Below, piece by piece: positions 44,201 to 56,100 of a stretch of 64,000 nucleotides of DNA. Within the stretch, counting starts at the first letter, position 1; each line of letters begins with the position of its first letter. A model generated the notes under the pieces. The model was not told the DNA's origin. It made no database searches and saw only the letters and a list, made by a program, of their open reading frames with translations. Location: NCBI RefSeq assembly GCF_036711975.1, contig NC_091970.1, positions 9,617,501 through 9,681,500 on the forward strand, given 5' to 3'. The stretch is from Onthophagus taurus (taxonomy: Eukaryota > Arthropoda > Insecta > Coleoptera > Scarabaeidae). Both the position numbers and the translations under genes were made by a program.

Positions 44201-45365
44201 TGCAGATTACACCAAAAAACTAGATACTACTTAAAGATTAGATACTGCATGCAGACAACTGGATGTTGCTAATGAAAAAATTCACACTGCTAATAGAAGA
44301 TTAACTATTACTTGCAGAAAGCTGGAAATAAAGATACTTGTTGGAGATACCAAGTACTAGATGAAAAAAACTAGATATTGCATAAAAAAGTCTAGATACT
44401 GTTAAACACTGTTATTACAACATACATATTGTTGATGAAGGACTAAGATACTACTAATAAATGATTGATTTGATGAGGTCTAATAGATGTCTATGGCAGA
44501 ATAATGTTGGAAGCCTTTTTATTTCTTATATTACGTCTTTTCCAAGTAAGTTGTGGTCTTTTTTTGCAGTATCTAGCATTTTATAACCAACAGATAATTT
44601 TTTTAAATAGTATTAGTATTATTTAGTCTTTTACTAGCAGTATTTAATCTTCTGATAGCAATAATTAGTCTTTTGCCAATAATATCTAGCTTTCTCCAAG
44701 CTATTAGTCTTTCCAAGTATACAGGGTGTTCAGAAATTGGCGGATAATCTACACGTAGCGACATTCTAAAAGTAGTTAATAGTCTTTTGGAAACAGTATC
44801 TTGCTTTTCCAAGCAGATAATAGTTTCTCCCAGCAGTATTTAGCAGATTGTAATCTTTTCCACCAGTATCTAGCATTTTGAAAGCAGTAGGTACTCTTTT
44901 TGGAGATCATATCTCTTCTTTCCAAGCAGTTATTAGTCTATTCCAGCAGTATCTAACATTCTGGAAGCAGTAGGTAGCCTTTTAGAAAGCATATCTCTTT
45001 TCCAAACAATTATTAAAGTCTTTGAAAACAATAAGTAGTCTTGGAAGCAGTATTCTGCCTGTACAAATAGGTCAAAACCTTTAATAGCAGTGTTTAGCGT
45101 TCTGGAAGTAATAGGTATTATTTTGGAAACAGTATCTAGTCTTTTCCAAGTAAGTTGTGATCTTTTTCTGTAGTATCTAGGATTTTGAAATAGTATTTCC
45201 TGTTTCCAAGCAGTTTTTAGTCTTTTACTAGCAGTATTTAATCTTCCTATAGCAATAATTAGTCTTTTGCCAATAATATCTAGCTTTCTCCAAGCAATTA
45301 GTCTTTCCAAGTATACAGGGTGTTCACAAATTGGCGGATAATCTACACGTAGCGACATTCTACGA
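44200..45365. repeat. 20-21-nt satellite family, mixed orientation, with two TACAGGGTGTTC blocks
   Basis: 44200-44470 is forward; 44500-45360 is reverse. The block GTATACAGGGTGTTCA .. AAATTGGCGGATAATCTACA occurs at 44716 and 45316, so a ~600-bp segment has been duplicated. 44215-44420 is also repeated at 46565-46745. Confidence 0.85.
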
Positions 45366-45483
45366 CCGACTCTGAATCGAAAATCTTAATATTAAAATGT
45401 TGTTCTACACTGTTGCCAAATGTGTTTTTCATGAAGATTCATGAAAATAACTTTAACAAAAAAACTAGTTTTCAAAATTTACA

Positions 45484-45850
45484 TGTTCGTCTCATTTTAC
45501 ATCTTTTATACTCCATATGTCCGTCCTATGCCTAACATTAATAGTTTGAGAAATAATTAGGGTTTTTTGAAAAATGCTCACATATATAATGGATAAATTA
45601 TGGATTTCTTCATTTGTATAGACATTATTTACGTTATTAATATCCATTTTAACTGGTTTTAAACTCACAAGCATCAAACAACATAAATCAGACTTTGACG
45701 TTTGTCAATAAGTCATTAAACATTTGTTTTCCATGGCACACTAAGCTAAATATCTATGTGTTCATTTTTCAAAAAACCCTAATTATCTCCCAAACTATTA
45801 ATGTTAGGTATGATGGATATAAAAGATGTAGAATGAGACACCGAAGACGA
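45484..45850. repeat. Fold-back repeat with ~90-bp arms
   Basis: GTCTCATTTTACATCTTTTATA .. CCTAACATTAATAGTTTGAG .. AATTAGGGTTTTTTGAAAAATG (45490-45580) pairs with its reverse complement at 45750-45845. The ~170-bp loop has no recognisable gene. Size and structure fit a MITE. Confidence 0.75.
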
Positions 45851-46100
45851 CTAAGTAATAAAATATAGGAAAGTGACCAAACGTTCTCGACACCAAAACA
45901 TAGTCCATCATGTTGCTTAAGCATGTTCTGAATCCTAAATTGATATCCCAAAAATCGAGTGTTCTCTGATCTTTTGAATAAATGTCTGCTGGAGCAGATT
46001 TTTCTAGAAAAATTCGAATAACTCGAGAACGGCCGAATCAAATTGCAAAAAGTAATGTTATTTATAAACCTTGAAAGCAGACAAATCCAAATATGTAAAA

Positions 46101-46294
46101 ATATACAGGGTGTTCCATTTAAAAAAATAAAGTAGGTGGCGACTTCCGGTATAACCAGAAGTGCAAGAAATTTGAAAATATTTTAGTCGATGAGATCGTA
46201 ATTGATAATACTTAAGTCTGAATGCTCAAATTTTTATTTTCGCCAGAACCCAAAAAACGTCTAATGACCGGTCTCGCTGAGACACCCTGTATAT
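46101..46294. mobile_element. 194-bp MITE-like element with ATATACAGGGTGT ends
   Basis: It begins ATATACAGGGTGT and ends with the exact reverse complement ACACCCTGTATAT. ACAGGGTGT ends recur singly at 44716, 45316 and 46750. Such ends are common in insect repeats; I cannot assign a superfamily. Confidence 0.65.
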
Positions 46295-46399
46295 CAAGCG
46301 CACGTTTTAATCTGGCGTGGAGGGAGTTAAGCACCATGTTATATGATGCAAGATGATGGAGTACTTTAATATTCAAGACAACGTGTACTTTTTTTTACC

Positions 46400-47510
46400 G
46401 CCACGTATTGCTTACAAAAGACCAAATACTTTTTGTTGACTAAATGCTGCTGCTGAAAACCAAATATTGATTGTGGAAGACTAGATATTGCTTGCAGAAG
46501 TCCAAATATTGGTTGCAGAATACTAGATACTACTACCAGAAAACTAAATATTGCTATCAGAAAACTAAATACTACTTAAAGGTTAGATACTGCATGCAGA
46601 CAACTAGATGTTGCTAATGAAAAAATTCACACTGCTAACAGAAGATTAACTAGTACTAGCAGAAAGCTGGATATAAAGATACTTGTTGGAGATGCCAAGT
46701 ACTAGATATCACATAAAAAAGTCTAGATATTGTTAGACACTATTATTATACAGGGTGTCTCACATAACTGGTTCGAACATTTTTAGGTTCCACTATTCGT
46801 AGAGGTTTGAAATTTTGGTGGCATCTTTTGTTCATTCTGAACTTTCGATCTAAAATATTTTCAAGATGGTCACCTCTTCCGGTCTACCGGAAGTAAACCA
46901 CAACTTCGTTATTTTAAATGGAATGCTAAAGTTTTTATTACACCTTTCACTTATACATAAAAAAATATGTTGAATTTGATAAAAGTTGTTGGTACCTAAC
47001 GTTTTTTGTTTTCGAGTTATTTTGATTTGAAGGTATTTTTGGCAAATTTCACCATGCTCTTTAAAAGCCCATATCTCAGCTAACGTTCATTAAAAAAAAC
47101 CTCTAAAATGGCCTATTTATTGTAGTTTCCCTCATATTGCGCAAATACACCATACATGCGATACGTCATTGGAAAGCTAAAAATATGCTCTTTTCATTAA
47201 CATAATAATCAAGTATAGTTCTATAACGGCAGTATATTCTATTTAAAAAAGTACCTTAAGAACGTATCAACCCCATTTCTTTAACTTCAAAAATAAACGA
47301 AATATTTTGAAATCACGAAAATTTGACTTTTTGGCTATAACTTAAAACCAAAAGAAGATAGAGGTTTGGTGTTTGCGGGATTGGATTAGTCTGGAAAAAA
47401 GAGACCGGGACATGGCACCTACTTTTTTCGTATCTCTTATAGAGTCTGAGATAGCCTATAATAACACCCAAATTTGCCCACCCAAGTAGGTCAAAACCTT
47501 TAACACTAGT
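46400..47510. repeat. Forward 20-21-nt monomers followed by a unique ACAGGGTGTCTCAC-starting block
   Basis: 46430-46745 repeats the 44.2 kb monomers. From 46750 to about 47470 the sequence is not otherwise found in the window; it begins ACAGGGTGTCTCAC and includes CTTCCGGTCTACCGGAAG (46885), a short palindrome. No reading frame is convincing. Confidence 0.65.
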
Positions 47511-47511
47511 G

Positions 47512-50500
47512 TTTAACGTTCTGGAAGCAATAGATATTATTTTGAAAATAGTATCTAGTCTTTTACTAGCAGTATTTAATTTTCTGATAGTAATAATTAG
47601 TCTTTTGCCAACAATATCTAGCTATCTCCAAGCAATTAGTAGTCTTTCCAATTATATTTAGCATTTTAAAAGTAGTTAATAGTCTTTTGGAAACAGTATC
47701 TTGCTTTTCCAAGCAGATAATAGTTTCTCCCAGCAGTATTTAGCAGATTGTAATCTTTTCCACCAGTATCTAGCATTTTGAAAGCAGTAGGTACTCTTTT
47801 TGGAGATCATATCTCTTCTTTCCAAGCAGGTATTAGTCTTTTCCAGCAGTATCTAACATTCTGGAAGCAGTAGGTAGCCTTTTAGAAAGCATATCTCTTT
47901 TCCAAACAATTATTAAAGTATTTGAAAGCAATAAGTAGTCTTGGAAGCAGTATTCTGTATTCTGTTTAACGTTCTGGAAGCAATAGATATTATTTTGAAA
48001 ATAGTATCTAGTCTTTTACTAGCAGTATTTAATTTTCTGATAGTAATAATTAGTCTTTTGCCAACAATATCTAGCTATCTCCAAGCAATTAGTAGTCTTT
48101 CCAATTATATTTAGCATTTTAAAAGTAGTTAATAGTCTTTTGGAAACAGTATCTTGCTTTTCCAAGCAGATAATAGTTTCTCCCAGCAGTATTTAGCAGA
48201 TTGTAATCTTTTCCACCAGTATCTAGCATTTTGAAAGCAGTAGGTACTCTTTTTGGAGATCATATCTCTTCTTTCCAAGCAGGTATTAGTCTTTTCCAGC
48301 AGTATCTAACATTCTGGAAGCAGTAGGTAGCCTTTTAGAAAGCATATCTCTTTTCCAAACAATTATTAAAGTATTTGAAAGCAATAAGTAGTCTTGGAAG
48401 CAGTATTCTGTATTCTGTTTAACGTTCTGGAAGCAATAGATATTATTTTGAAAATAGTATCTAGTCTTTTACTAGCAGTATTTAATTTTCTGATAGTAAT
48501 AATTAGTCTTTTGCCAACAATATCTAGCTATCTCCAAGCAATTAGTAGTCTTTCCAATTATATTTAGCATTTTAAAAGTAGTTAATAGTCTTTTGGAAAC
48601 AGTATCTTGCTTTTCCAAGCAGATAATAGTTTCTCCCAGCAGTATTTAGCAGATTGTAATCTTTTCCACCAGTATCTAGCATTTTGAAAGCCCTAGGTAC
48701 TCTTTTTGGAGATCATATCTCTTCTTTCCAAGCAGGTATTAGTCTTTTCCAGCAGTATCTAACATTCTGGAAGCAGTAGGTAGCCTTTTAGAAAGCATAT
48801 CTCTTTTCCAAACAATTATTAAAGTATTTGAAAGCAATAAGTAGTCTTGGAAGCAGTATTCTGTATTCTGTTTAACGTTCTGGAAGCAATAGATATTATT
48901 TTGAAAATAGTATCTAGTCTTTTACTAGCAGTATTTAATTTTCTGATAGTAATAATTAGTCTTTTGCCAACAATATCTAGCTATCTCCAAGCAATTAGTA
49001 GTCTTTCCAATTATATTTAGCATTTTAAAAGTAGTTAATAGTCTTTTGGAAACAGTATCTTGCTTTTCCAAGCAGATAATAGTTTCTCCCAGCAGTATTT
49101 AGCAGATTGTAATCTTTTCCACCAGTATCTAGCATTTTGAAAGCAGTAGGTACTCTTTTTGGAGATCATATCTCTTCTTTCCAAGCAGGTATTAGTCTTT
49201 TCCAGCAGTATCTAACATTCTGGAAGCAGTAGGTAGCCTTTTAGAAAGCATATCTCTTTTCCAAACAATTATTAAAGTATTTGAAAGCAATAAGTAGTCT
49301 TGGAAGCAGTATTCTGTATTCTGTTTAACGTTCTGGAAGCAATAGATATTATTTTGAAAATAGTATCTAGTCTTTTACTAGCAGTATTTAATTTTCTGAT
49401 AGTAATAATTAGTCTTTTGCCAACAATATCTAGCTATCTCCAAGCAATTAGTAGTCTTTCCAATTATATTTAGCATTTTAAAAGTAGTTAATAGTCTTTT
49501 GGAAACAGTATCTTGCTTTTCCAAGCAGATAATAGTTTCTCCCAGCAGTATTTAGCAGATTGTAATCTTTTCCACCAGTATCTAGCATTTTGAAAGCAGT
49601 AGGTACTCTTTTTGGAGATCATATCTCTTCTTTCCAAGCAGGTATTAGTCTTTTCCAGCAGTATCTAACATTCTGGAAGCAGTAGGTAGCCTTTTAGAAA
49701 GCATATCTCTTTTCCAAACAATTATTAAAGTATTTGAAAGCAATAAGTAGTCTTGGAAGCAGTATTCTGTATTCTGTTTAACGTTCTGGAAGCAATAGAT
49801 ATTATTTTGAAAATAGTATCTAGTCTTTTACTAGCAGTATTTAATTTTCTGATAGTAATAATTAGTCTTTTGCCAACAATATCTAGCTATCTCCAAGCAA
49901 TTAGTAGTCTTTCCAATTATATTTAGCATTTTAAAAGTAGTTAATAGTCTTTTGGAAACAGTATCTTGCTTTTCCAAGCAGATAATAGTTTCTCCCAGCA
50001 GTATTTAGCAGATTGTAATCTTTTCCACCAGTATCTAGCATTTTGAAAGCACTAGGTACTCTTTTTGGAGATCATATCTCTTCTTTCCAAGCAGGTATTA
50101 GTCTTTTCCAGCAGTATCTAACATTCTGGAAGCAATAGGTAGCCTTTTAGAAAGCATATCTCTTTTCCAAACAATTATTAAAGTATTTGAAAGCAATAAG
50201 TAGTCTTGGAAGCAGTATTCTGTATTCTGTTTAACGTTCTGGAAGCAATAGATATTATTTTGAAAATAGTATCTAGTCTTTTACTAGCAGTATTTAATTT
50301 TCTGATAGTAATAATTAGTCTTTTGCCAACAATATCTAGCTATCTCCAAGCAATTAGTAGTCTTTCCAATTATATTTAGCATTTTAAAAGTAGTTAATAG
50401 TCTTTTGGAAACAGTATCTTGCTTTTCCAAGCAGATAATAGTTTCTCCCAGCAGTATTTAGCAGATTGTAATCTTTTCCACCAGTATCTAGCATTTTGAA

Positions 50501-51140
50501 AGCAGTAGGTACTCTTTTTGGAGATCATATCTCTTCTTTCCAAGCAGGTATTAGTCTTTTCCAGCAGTATCTAACATTCTGGAAGCAGTAGGTAGCCTTT
50601 TAGAAAGCATATCTCTTTTCCAAACAATTATTAAAGTATTTGAAAGCAATAAGTAGTCTTGGAAGCAGTATTCTGTATTCTGTTTAACGTTCTGGAAGCA
50701 ATAGATATTATTTTGAAAATAGTATCTAGTCTTTTACTAGCAGTATTTAATTTTCTGATAGTAATAATTAGTCTTTTGCCAACAATATCTAGCTATCTCC
50801 AAGCAATTAGTAGTCTTTCCAATTATATTTAGCATTTTAAAAGTAGTTAATAGTCTTTTGGAAACAGTATCTTGCTTTTCCAAGCAGATAATAGTTTCTC
50901 CCAGCAGTATTTAGCAGATTGTAATCTTTTCCACCAGTATCTAGCATTTTGAAAGCAGTAGGTACTCTTTTTGGAGATCATATCTCTTCTTTCCAAGCAG
51001 GTATTAGTCTTTTCCAGCAGTATCTAACATTCTGGAAGCAGTAGGTAGCCTTTTAGAAAGCATATCTCTTTTCCAAACAATTATTAAAGTCTTTGAAAGC
51101 AATAAGTAGTCTTGGAAGCAGTATTCTGTATTCTGTTTAG
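47512..51140. repeat. Exact 453-bp tandem array, eight nearly identical copies
   Basis: TCTGTTTAACGTTCTGG marks units at 47961, 48414, 48867, 49320, 49773, 50226, 50679 and 51132 (last slightly changed), always 453 bp apart. Only isolated differences are visible, such as AAAGCCCTAGG at 48691 and AAAGCACTAGG at 50048 where the others read AAAGCAGTAGG. Each unit is about 22 reverse-orientation monomers of the 20-21-nt family. Perfect spacing means very recent amplification or active homogenisation. Confidence 0.97.
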
Positions 51141-51620
51141 CGTTCTGGAAGTAATAGGTATTATTTTGAAAACAGTATCTAGTCTTTTCCAAGTAAGTTG
51201 TGGTCTGTTTCTGCAGTATCTAGCATTTTAGAAGCAATTTTTAATCCTTTTCTAGCAGTATTTAATCTTCTGATAGCAATTACTTAGTCTTTCCAACAAT
51301 ATTTAGCATTCTGAAAGTAGTTAATAGTCTTTTGGAATAATGTAGCAGTATTTGGTCTTCTCCAAGTAGGTCCTAATCTTTTCTAGTAGTATATAGCACT
51401 CTGAAAGCAGTAAGTAGCCTTATGGAAGCAGTACATATCGCATAAAAAAGTCTACATATTGTTGATGGAGGAGTTACATACTACTAATAGATGATTAAAC
51501 ACCTCCTGTAAAAGACTAGGCACTTTTTGCTAAAGATTAAGCACTGGTTGCAGAATAGTTAACATTGGTACTAAAATCTGATATTGCTGGCAAAAGACTA
51601 CATATTGCTGAGAAAAGCCA
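51141..51620. repeat. Diverged satellite edge
   Basis: Reverse-orientation monomers continue to about 51440, then forward ones (AAAGACTAGGCACTTTTTGC) to about 51610. These less similar units flank the homogenised core, as is usual at array edges. Confidence 0.8.
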
Positions 51621-52573
51621 CAAAATTGTGGATAAAAATTCCTGGACGAAAAATGCAAAATGGAAGAGGTCACAAGAAAAAAGATAATGTTGGAAACAAG
51701 AAAATTTTAGCTACTAAAATGGAAGAATACAAGAATAAAATAAGCTGGGTGAGCAGAACAACCTTTTAAAGAAAAAGAGAGAGGGTATAAAAAAAATCAT
51801 TCAAAGATATATAGGAAAGTATGCTGGCAGAAGGATGCTGAAGAACGGATAGGGACTGGAGAGAAAGAAGAGGAAAAAATAACTGCACCAGATTGAGAAA
51901 AGAACATAATCGTGCCAATGCGATTAAGAGCCCAGATAGAGGATAAACTTGATGAGCAAACGTCGTTCCAGCATAACAAGATCAAAATATAGATGTGTAC
52001 CGAGATAACATATATAGAATGTATCAAGCAGACTGATCAAAAGTATTTACAGAAAAGTAACAGGAATGTTTAACTCTGATTTGGAGTTGTTAAAGAAATA
52101 CAAATAGTAGATTAGTAAAGATGGCAAGATAGATTAAGAGATGCGCAATGGGTATCACCAGATTAATAATACTCTGGTAGGTAAGAAAGATGAAAATTAA
52201 AGCGAAATTAAATCTATACATGTTAGACAGACGCAAATTAACAAAGTGATGAAGTATCTGCAAAAATTTGTAGGAAAACCCAGAAGAAATAGCAACTTAA
52301 GAGCTTTAGCAGAAGAGATCTGGTTGGAATAGTACAAAACATCTACAAAAGATGGAGACCCAACACCGTGAGGTAAGATAAAGATGAAGAAGTATTGCTG
52401 ATTCACATTAATTCATAGTGTTTATAAGTGTAAGGTATTCAGAGCAACTTGGATATAGCAATAATAAGTTACATTAATTATAATTTCTCTTTTTATCTAT
52501 TATTATTTCTCCATACAATAAATAACTACATTTTTATTCTAATTTCCCTAAAAAAACCTTTCCTATTTTACAG
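51621..52573. other. Purine-rich unique region before the 3' exons
   Basis: From about 51640 to 52400 the plus strand is rich in A and G with scattered GAAGA words, and no frame is convincing. The last 130 bp are pyrimidine-rich on the plus strand and end in a clear acceptor, CTATTTTACAG. Confidence 0.45.
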
Positions 52574-52898
52574 AAGTTTTAGAAAAATATGGTTTAGGAT
52601 CTTCGAAACGCAAAAAAGAAGACGAAGATGAGTAAATAACACTTCGAAGTAAAGTTAACTATCAAAACATTATCAAATATCATAGATAATAAAACTAAAA
52701 CATAAAACAATACTATCTTTTTATTACTATGATTGTTTATCACGACTCAACAAAATAATTTATCTCCCTTTGTAAAGCAAAACGGATGATGATCATGATG
52801 ATGAAGCAAAACAATTTATAAATGACATTGAAACGACCTTGAGTGTATTTGATTTAATTCGGCACGCGGCGTATAGATGGCAGAGCAATTTTGTGTAA
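52574..52898 (+). CDS. Last two exons of an unidentified gene with an acidic-helical C terminus
   Basis: Exon 52574-52631 reads VLEKYGLGSSKRKKEDED. The intron 52632-52777 is GTAAAT..TAAAG. Exon 52778-52898 continues in phase as DKTDDDHDDEAKQFINDIE and ends YRWQSNFV then stop. AATAAA follows at 52909-52914, 11 bases after the stop. Together these give a basic patch (KRKK, possible nuclear signal), an acidic run and an amphipathic helix. I do not recognise the protein. Upstream exons must lie beyond the satellites; the candidate at 42760-42801 is in the right orientation, but its phase does not fit directly. If they are joined, the gene carries about 9.7 kb of satellite in its introns. Confidence 0.6.
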
Positions 52899-53160
52899 TT
52901 TAATTATTAATAAAAATAAATATATTAATTTAATACATCATTTTTATTATTATTACACTTGTTTCTTGATGATACAATCAAAAATTTACCTTATTTTTAA
53001 AGAAAAGACTCAAATAAATCCTGCCATCTGGTTGTCACAACCTCAAATTCAACAAAAATAATTTTTTATTTACAAATTTCTGTGAAGTACCTATTTATCA
53101 AGTAAGTAAATACTACAATAAATACATTCCTCGACTCAGATAAAGTGCATATATTGTAGT
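52899..53160. other. Intergenic region before the coiled-coil gene
   Basis: AT-rich; contains TGCCATCTGG at 53022 and a possible initiator-like GACTCAGATAAAGTGC just upstream of the next start. Nothing firmer. Confidence 0.4.
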
Positions 53161-56100
53161 ATGGGTTCCTCCCACAGTACAAAGAACGATTTTAATCAAT
53201 CAACAATTCAACACCTTCAAGAAACGCTACACCTAAACAACGTTTTAATCGCAAATTTAAGTCAAGAAACCCGATCTTTAAAAGCGAAAATGGCTCAAAG
53301 CGCAGAAAAGGATTCTAATTTTTCTACAGTTCTCGAAACGATGCACGAAGAATTATTAAAGTTTAAAGAAAACATGACCGAGGTAACAGAAAACATCAAT
53401 AAAAGCCAATCAGAAAAGGAAATAGAGAAATTAAAACGCGATAATACAGCGTTATACTCCAAATTGAAAGGTATTGACCTTAATTATTCCGCGGATAGTA
53501 ACAAAATATCCGCGTTAATGATGTTAGAGGCTGAGATGAATGTTGAAAAGAATAAACTTGGGGCGAAATTGGAGGATTTAAAGGGAACTATGGAGAAGGC
53601 GACGATTAAATTTGTTGAGGAGATGGAAAAGGCACAAAAAGATATTGAAATGGTTTTGGGGAGGTGTAAAGAACGATTGGAATTAATTAAAGAGATGGGG
53701 ATTAATCTTGAAAATTCGAAAGAAATGGAGAAAATCAAAAATATCCTTTTACAACAAAATAATGGTTTTATAAAGGATTTAATGGAAAAAAGTTGTAAGT
53801 AATAATAACACTAGTTTACTACAAATTTGAAGACTGATTTTTTTATAACACAAAATTTTAAGCTGACTGAAAGTTTTTCTCCATCACGTACAGTTTTTCA
53901 GATATCGCCAAAAATGTGGTTCATTTAGAAAATTTTTTATTTTACATAGTGTGTTTCTGTAGCTATGTTTGTATTAGTAATTTTTTAGGTTTTCTGTTGG
54001 TATTATCTAGAACCCATATAATATTTATGTTGTTTTCCTGATATTTAGTAACATTTTCAGTAACTAAATAGTTGAGGTTAAAATACTAATAAATTTTTAG
54101 ATAAATACGATTTTAACGAAGTACATACTTATTGTAAAAACTTTTTCTAGGTAAATAAATGCCAAATGGGCCATAAAGACTAGATCCATAAAAAGATTGA
54201 TCCCATTTATTACCATTTATTATTTATAAGCTCTAAATCGATTAAACATCGAAATTGTTGAAAATTAACTCAATCATAACTCAAAAACTAAAAGCGATGG
54301 GGAAATACTTTTTATACATAAAACCTTAGTAATGGGCCATAAAAACAAGATCCATAAAAAAATTGAACCCAATTATTACCATTTTTTATTTATAAGCTCT
54401 AAATCGATTAAACATCGAAATTGTTGAAAATTAACTCAATCATAACTCAAAAACTAAAAGCGATGGAGAAATACTTTTTATACATAAAACCTTAATAAAA
54501 GGCCATGAAGACTAGATCCACAAAAAAATGGAACATAATTATTACCATTTTTTATTTATAAGCTCTAAATCGATTAAACATCGAAATTGTTGAAAATTAA
54601 CTCAATCATAACTCAAAAACTAAATGCGATGGGGAAATACTTTTTATACATAAAACCTTAGTAAAGGGCCATAAAAACAAGATCCATAAAAAAATTGAAC
54701 CCAATTGTTACCATTTTCTATTTATAAGCTCTAAATCGATTAAACATCAAAATCGTTGAAAATTAACTCAATCATAACTCAAAAACTAAAAGCGATGGGG
54801 AAATACTTTTTATACATAAAACCTTAGTAATGGGCCATAAAAACAAGATCCATAAAAAAATTGAACCCAATTATTACCATTTTTTATTTATAAGCTCTAA
54901 ATCGATTAAACATCAAAATCGTTGCAATTAACTCAATCATAACTCAAAAACTAAAAGCGATGGGGAAATACTTTTTATACATAAAACCTTAGTAATGGGC
55001 CATAAAAACAAGATCCATAAAAAAATTGAACCCAATTATTACCATTTTTTATTTATAAGCTCTAAATCGATTAAACATCAAAATCGTTGAAAATTAACTC
55101 AATCATAACTCAAAAACTAAAAGCGATGGGGAAATACTTTTTATACATAAAACCTTAGTAATGGGCCATAAAAACAAGATCCATAAAAAAATTGAACCCA
55201 ATTATTACCATTTTTCATTTATAAGCTCTAAATCGATTAAACATCAAAATCGTTGAAAATTAACTCAATCATAACTCAAAAACTAAAAGCGATGGGGTAA
55301 TACTTTTTATACATAAAACCTTAGTAAAGGGCCATAAAGACTAGATCCATAAAAAAATGGAACATAATTATTACCATTTTCTATTTATAAGCTCTAAATC
55401 GATTAAACATCCAAATTGTTGAAAATTAACTCAATCATAACTCAAAAACTAAAAGCGATGGGGAAATACTTTTTATACATAAAACCTTAGTAATGGGCCA
55501 TAAAAACAAGATCCATAAAAAAATTGAACCCAATTATTACCATTTTTTATTTATAAGCTCTAAATCGATTAAACATCGAAATTGTTGAAAATTAACTCAA
55601 TCATAACTCAAAAACTAAAAGCGATGGGGAAATACTTTTTATACATAAAACCTTAGTAATGGGCCATAAAAACAAGATCCATAAAAAGATTGAACCCAAT
55701 TATTACCATTTTTTATTTATAAGCTCTAAATCGATTAAACATCAAAATTGTTGAAAATTAACTCAATCATAACTCAAAAACTAAAAGCGATGGGGAAATA
55801 CTTTTTATACATAAAACCTTAGTAATGGGCCATAAAAACAAGATCCATAAAAAAATGGAACATAATTATTACCATTTTCTATTTATAAGCTCTAAATCGA
55901 TTAAACATCGAAATTGTTGAAAATTAACGCAATCATAACTCAAAAACTAAAAGCGATGGGGAAATACTTTTTATACATAAAACCTTAGTAATGGGCCATA
56001 AAAACAAGATCCATAAAAAAATTGAACCCAATTATTACCATTTTTTATTTATAAGCTCTAAATCGATTAAACATCAAAATTGTTGAAAATTAACTCAATC

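Noticed and set aside
44603-45358. Minus-strand frames (69 and 141 codons) with a heptad-like RL-rich pattern
   Set aside because: They are translations of 20-21-nt satellite monomers; the seven-codon rhythm is the monomer length, and stops occur at random.
51004-51192. 62-codon minus-strand frame
   Set aside because: Lies wholly in the 453-bp satellite and its edge.
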